64,000 nt of DNA. It comes from Paramecium octaurelia (taxonomy: Eukaryota > Ciliophora > Oligohymenophorea > Peniculida > Parameciidae). Shown here in pieces: positions 61,399 through 64,000 of this stretch. The notes beneath the pieces were generated by a model. That model was not told the DNA's origin. It searched no databases and saw only the letters and a program-made list of their open reading frames with translations. The stretch is from NCBI GenBank assembly GCA_905182995.1, contig CAJJDP010000003.1, positions 501,820 to 565,819 of the forward strand. The letters run 5' to 3'. The position numbers were made by a program, and so were the translations under genes. Position 1 is the first letter of the stretch, and each line of letters begins with the position of its first letter.

Positions 61399-61715
61399 AT
61401 GGCAGAACATCGTCGAACTGATTTTTCTGTGAATGCGCTGAGTTATTACGTTAAAACTTACTCCTAAATCCAGAATTATAGGAAAAGTTTATGATTGATA
61501 AGTTAAATAATTCGTTAAAGGAAGATTTTCATAAAATAATTTGCTTGCATATCATAAGTCAAGTTTTGAAAACAAAAATTATTACTTTAGTGATTAATTA
61601 TTTAATTAATCAAACAGGTTTCCAATTATTTTCTTTAGGACTTCTTCTGTGGTTTCCTAATTGATTGTATTGCATGGCACAATTGTAATATTAAATAACA
61701 AGGGGAAAGAAGGTA
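61399..61715 (+). pseudogene. fragment resembling the C-linker/cNBD region of a ciliate K+ channel
   Basis: Short open pieces in different frames on the plus strand read MAEHRRTDFSVNALSYYVK, EKFMIDKLNNSLKEDFHKII and IVLHGTIVILNNKGKEG. The middle piece resembles the LNNSLREDL...L element that precedes the cyclic-nucleotide-binding domain in Paramecium voltage-gated K+ channels, and the last resembles a cNBD strand (hGTVxIxxxxG). The pieces lie in the expected order but in shifted frames, and I found no canonical introns to join them. A decayed copy of a channel gene is the simplest reading; a misread intron structure is the alternative. Confidence 0.35.
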
Positions 61716-61778
61716 AGTCAAAAAAAAAATTAATTTTCTTGGACTTGTAAATAATTTCTAGATCAATCTCAACTGAAT

Positions 61779-63044
61779 TCATTTTTAACTCCATATTTTG
61801 TTCTTGTTTTAATGAATTTTTGTTCTAAAAACCTCCTCTAAAGAATGGATTTTAAAATCAATGTAATTTTATTGTTATTAGAGAATATACATAAGCATAG
61901 CAATTTTGTTTAATATTCCCTGAAGTTATATAAATATAATCACTTAACATAATTATATAATAAATATATTTAGATTAGGTAATAGAGCTTTATACTTTTG
62001 AGAACATAAGCAAATTATTTGTAAAATAGTATAAATATAAAGAATTGCATTTTTAAGATCACACATCCTTATTTAATCAGAATTTAGATTTTAATTTAGT
62101 TAAACAAACCTCAAGTGCATTATTAAAATTCTCCTTTTATACTATTTTAAATAGATGGTATAAATACGTTAATGCTCTAATTCAGCATTTCTTAAATCTT
62201 TGTATTTCTTAATTTATGAATTCATAAAGTTTTATAATTAAGCTCTGCAATCTAAATCATTATTATTGCTAAATTAAACGAGATATTCGAATTATAATTT
62301 AAATCCTTCAGTTTTAATTAATTAATGTAATTCTTCATTTGTTATATTGTTTATATTAAATTAACTGCATAATTAGATAATCCTATGTGTATTCTACAAA
62401 GCCATTTGTATTCTATCTTTTTTGGTTAACTTTTTGGGAGGAGGATCAATCACCAATGAGATAGTTCTTTTTTTTCTTGTTTCTTCTGGAGGTTTGATGA
62501 TGTCTTTACTTTCTTTTTTTTGAATGGGTTTAGGTTTGGGCAATTAATTAAATTGAGGTTTCAAGCTAAATTTATGAGTGGTAGTTTCATTTTCAGAACT
62601 TTTAGTAGTTTCAAAACTTTAAAAATTCTATTTCAATTGTAGAGGAGGAAATACAGTTTTAGGACTGTTTTGCCTATCTTTATTAGAACTTGGTTAAAGT
62701 TGCAAGGATCGAATATGTAGAAGTCTATCGTTTTTGAGAATGTCTATCATCTCATCAATGGAATATTTGTTTAAATCTACATTATGTTGAACAGTTTCCT
62801 TTTATTATTTTTATTTGAGTTTCTCCACAATTCTTTCAATTTATTCTTGTAATGATGTTGAACTAGGACATTTTGTTAAAGATTATTAATAGCAAGAAAC
62901 AGTGCTTTAATATCTATTTGTGATTTCTTGATTAAAATGATTTTTGGGTAAAATGCCTTTCAATTTGAGTTGTTCCTATTAATTGACAATCAGAAGTGGG
63001 TTTTGATTTTCTTTATTAACCTTAGATTATTAATTCACAAGCAT
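61779..63044 (-). CDS. long open frame, unknown protein
   Basis: A 421-codon frame without introns from ATG at 63044 to TGA at 61779. The first ~270 residues look coding: Q/K/S-rich, with a helix LQEQIERIVEKLKQKQQK, a SIDEMIDILKNDRLLHIR segment, Pro/Lys-rich linkers and DRIQMALQNTHRII. The last ~120 residues have a different, I/L/N-rich style and may be read through an unrecognised stop or contain introns, so the 3' end is uncertain. No domain is identified. The interval 61960-62160 is not confidently coding. Confidence 0.5.
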
Positions 63045-63352
63045 TGTGTTTTGTTTCCGTTAACAAATTTTATTAATAATATTTTCTTGAATTAATACTG
63101 ATAGAATTAGTAGAACACTTTGAGCAATATAATTCAATATAAATACATGTAAATGAATTCGAATTGAATTACAAAAGTTTTAATTGTAAATGATATTAAA
63201 ATAAATAGACAGTTATCACAATTATCTAAACTAAGAATTATAAATTATTATTGAGATTGATGAATCTTGAATGAGAATACGAATTCTTCAAAGAAATGAC
63301 ATGGAAAAAGGATGGATAGATTTTCATTTTAAATATATATTTAAGTTTAATT

Positions 63353-64000
63353 AATGAATCACTAGGATAATGCATTGAAGGGAGTTCTTAAATAATAGTT
63401 GATTGTCGATTCCGAAAGCGGGCCCTATAAATCTATTTAAGAAGCAATCGATAAGGCCGAACCCAATACTGTAATAAAAATTGCACCAGGATTTTATTCT
63501 TCAAACATAATAATAAATAAGCCAGGCCTTCGTTTAGAGCCTAAAGAAAAGGTTGGAGATATAATTTTGGTTGTCCCATCACAACCCACAGTGTTAGTGG
63601 ATTTGGTAGGTGACTAAATATGCACTTTGATTGGTTTGAAGATTTCTCATAGTGGTACAAGTGAAGAAGTAGAGGAATTGGAGAAATTGATTGAAGGACA
63701 GGAAATTGCAAAGAATTTGTTTGGAGGTCATGAGGATGGAGGACCTGGAATGGAATCAAATCCAGATGAAGAATTTGTAAGTAAAGTTCCAATTGAAACG
63801 AGTATGAATTGCGTTGTATTACTTAATGGTGGTAAGCTGATTATGGAGGATTGTTTTATAGCTTTAAAGTAAGAGATTCATTACTGATTTAGTTTTATTG
63901 TTAAATCTTTCAAAGGTATATTACCTGCTGTTGCAATAAATAATGGAGCAGAAGCCACTTTGACTAGATGTGAAATAAAGGGAACTTCATCCAAAAGTTA
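63353..64000 (+). CDS. right-handed beta-helix repeat protein, 5' part
   Basis: Starts at 63353 and runs off the right edge; one 24-nt intron at 63869-63892. About 208 residues are seen. After a short N-terminus there is a strand-rich repeat pattern (SIQEAIDKAEPNTVIKIAPGFYSSNIII; LVDLVGDQICTLIGLKI; NCVVLLNGGKLIMEDCF; PAVAINNGAEATLTRCEI). This is typical of right-handed beta helices (PbH1/SHCBP1- or nosD-like). An acidic insertion (EEVEELEKLIEGQE) separates two coils. The start looks genuine: the sequence upstream is AT-rich with no coding character. Confidence 0.75.

Noticed and set aside
1-64000. Interpretation of in-frame TAA/TAG codons as stops (many pseudogenes)
   Set aside because: Dozens of conserved genes (for example succinyl-CoA ligase, VPS29 and Piwi) are intact only if both codons encode Gln, so the ciliate code applies throughout.
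1-64000. Transposons, retroelements, CRISPR arrays, viral remnants
   Set aside because: I found no reverse transcriptase, integrase, transposase, capsid-like gene, long terminal repeat or regularly spaced direct repeat array.

Overview
The window reads as macronuclear-type DNA of a ciliate, most likely Paramecium. Almost every gene is open only if TAA and TAG are read as glutamine and TGA is the sole stop. Reading frames are joined by very small introns (about 20-37 nt, mostly GTA...TAG). The DNA is AT-rich and genes are packed on both strands with gaps of tens to a few hundred bases. Coordinates below come from hand translation. Where intron positions are given, the summed exons were checked to be a multiple of three.

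Layout. 0-9 kb: coiled-coil protein, MPPED-like metallophosphoesterase, small four-helix membrane protein, MORN-repeat protein, B-box-like protein, cyclic-nucleotide-binding protein. 9-17 kb: coiled-coil proteins, SPEF1/CLAMP, TPR protein. 17-26 kb: UPF3-like NMD factor, two membrane RING ligases, a slicer-competent Piwi, histone H4, ribosomal protein L26. 26-36 kb: B-type-like cyclin, kinesin, GILT-like thiol reductase, Nudix hydrolase, succinyl-CoA ligase alpha, kleisin (Rad21/Rec8), VPS29. 36-45 kb: a VHS-like/coiled-coil/adaptin-ear protein, CFAP58 and a CSPP1-like protein only 16 bp apart. 44-55 kb: KIF21-like kinesin with a WD40 tail, Aurora-like kinase, PKA regulatory subunit, a secretory-pathway protein, TBL2-like WD protein, TALE homeodomain protein. 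55-64 kb: leucine-rich-repeat genes, tRNA-Asp(GTC), a decayed channel-like fragment, and a beta-helix protein cut by the window edge.

There is no operon logic. Several genes share themes: cilia and basal bodies (SPEF1, CFAP58, CSPP1-like, kinesins, MORN protein), cell division and chromosomes (cyclin, Aurora-like kinase, kleisin, H4), RNA surveillance and silencing (UPF3, Piwi), and endosomal traffic (VPS29 next to the VHS/ear protein). Many pairs are divergent with 27-81 bp between start codons, or convergent with 16-76 bp between stops. I saw no retroelement, DNA transposon, CRISPR array or viral remnant. Least certain are 4472-5421, 22500-23110, 55402-55722, 60508-60855 and 61399-61715, and the 5' end of the LRR gene at 56981-58755.
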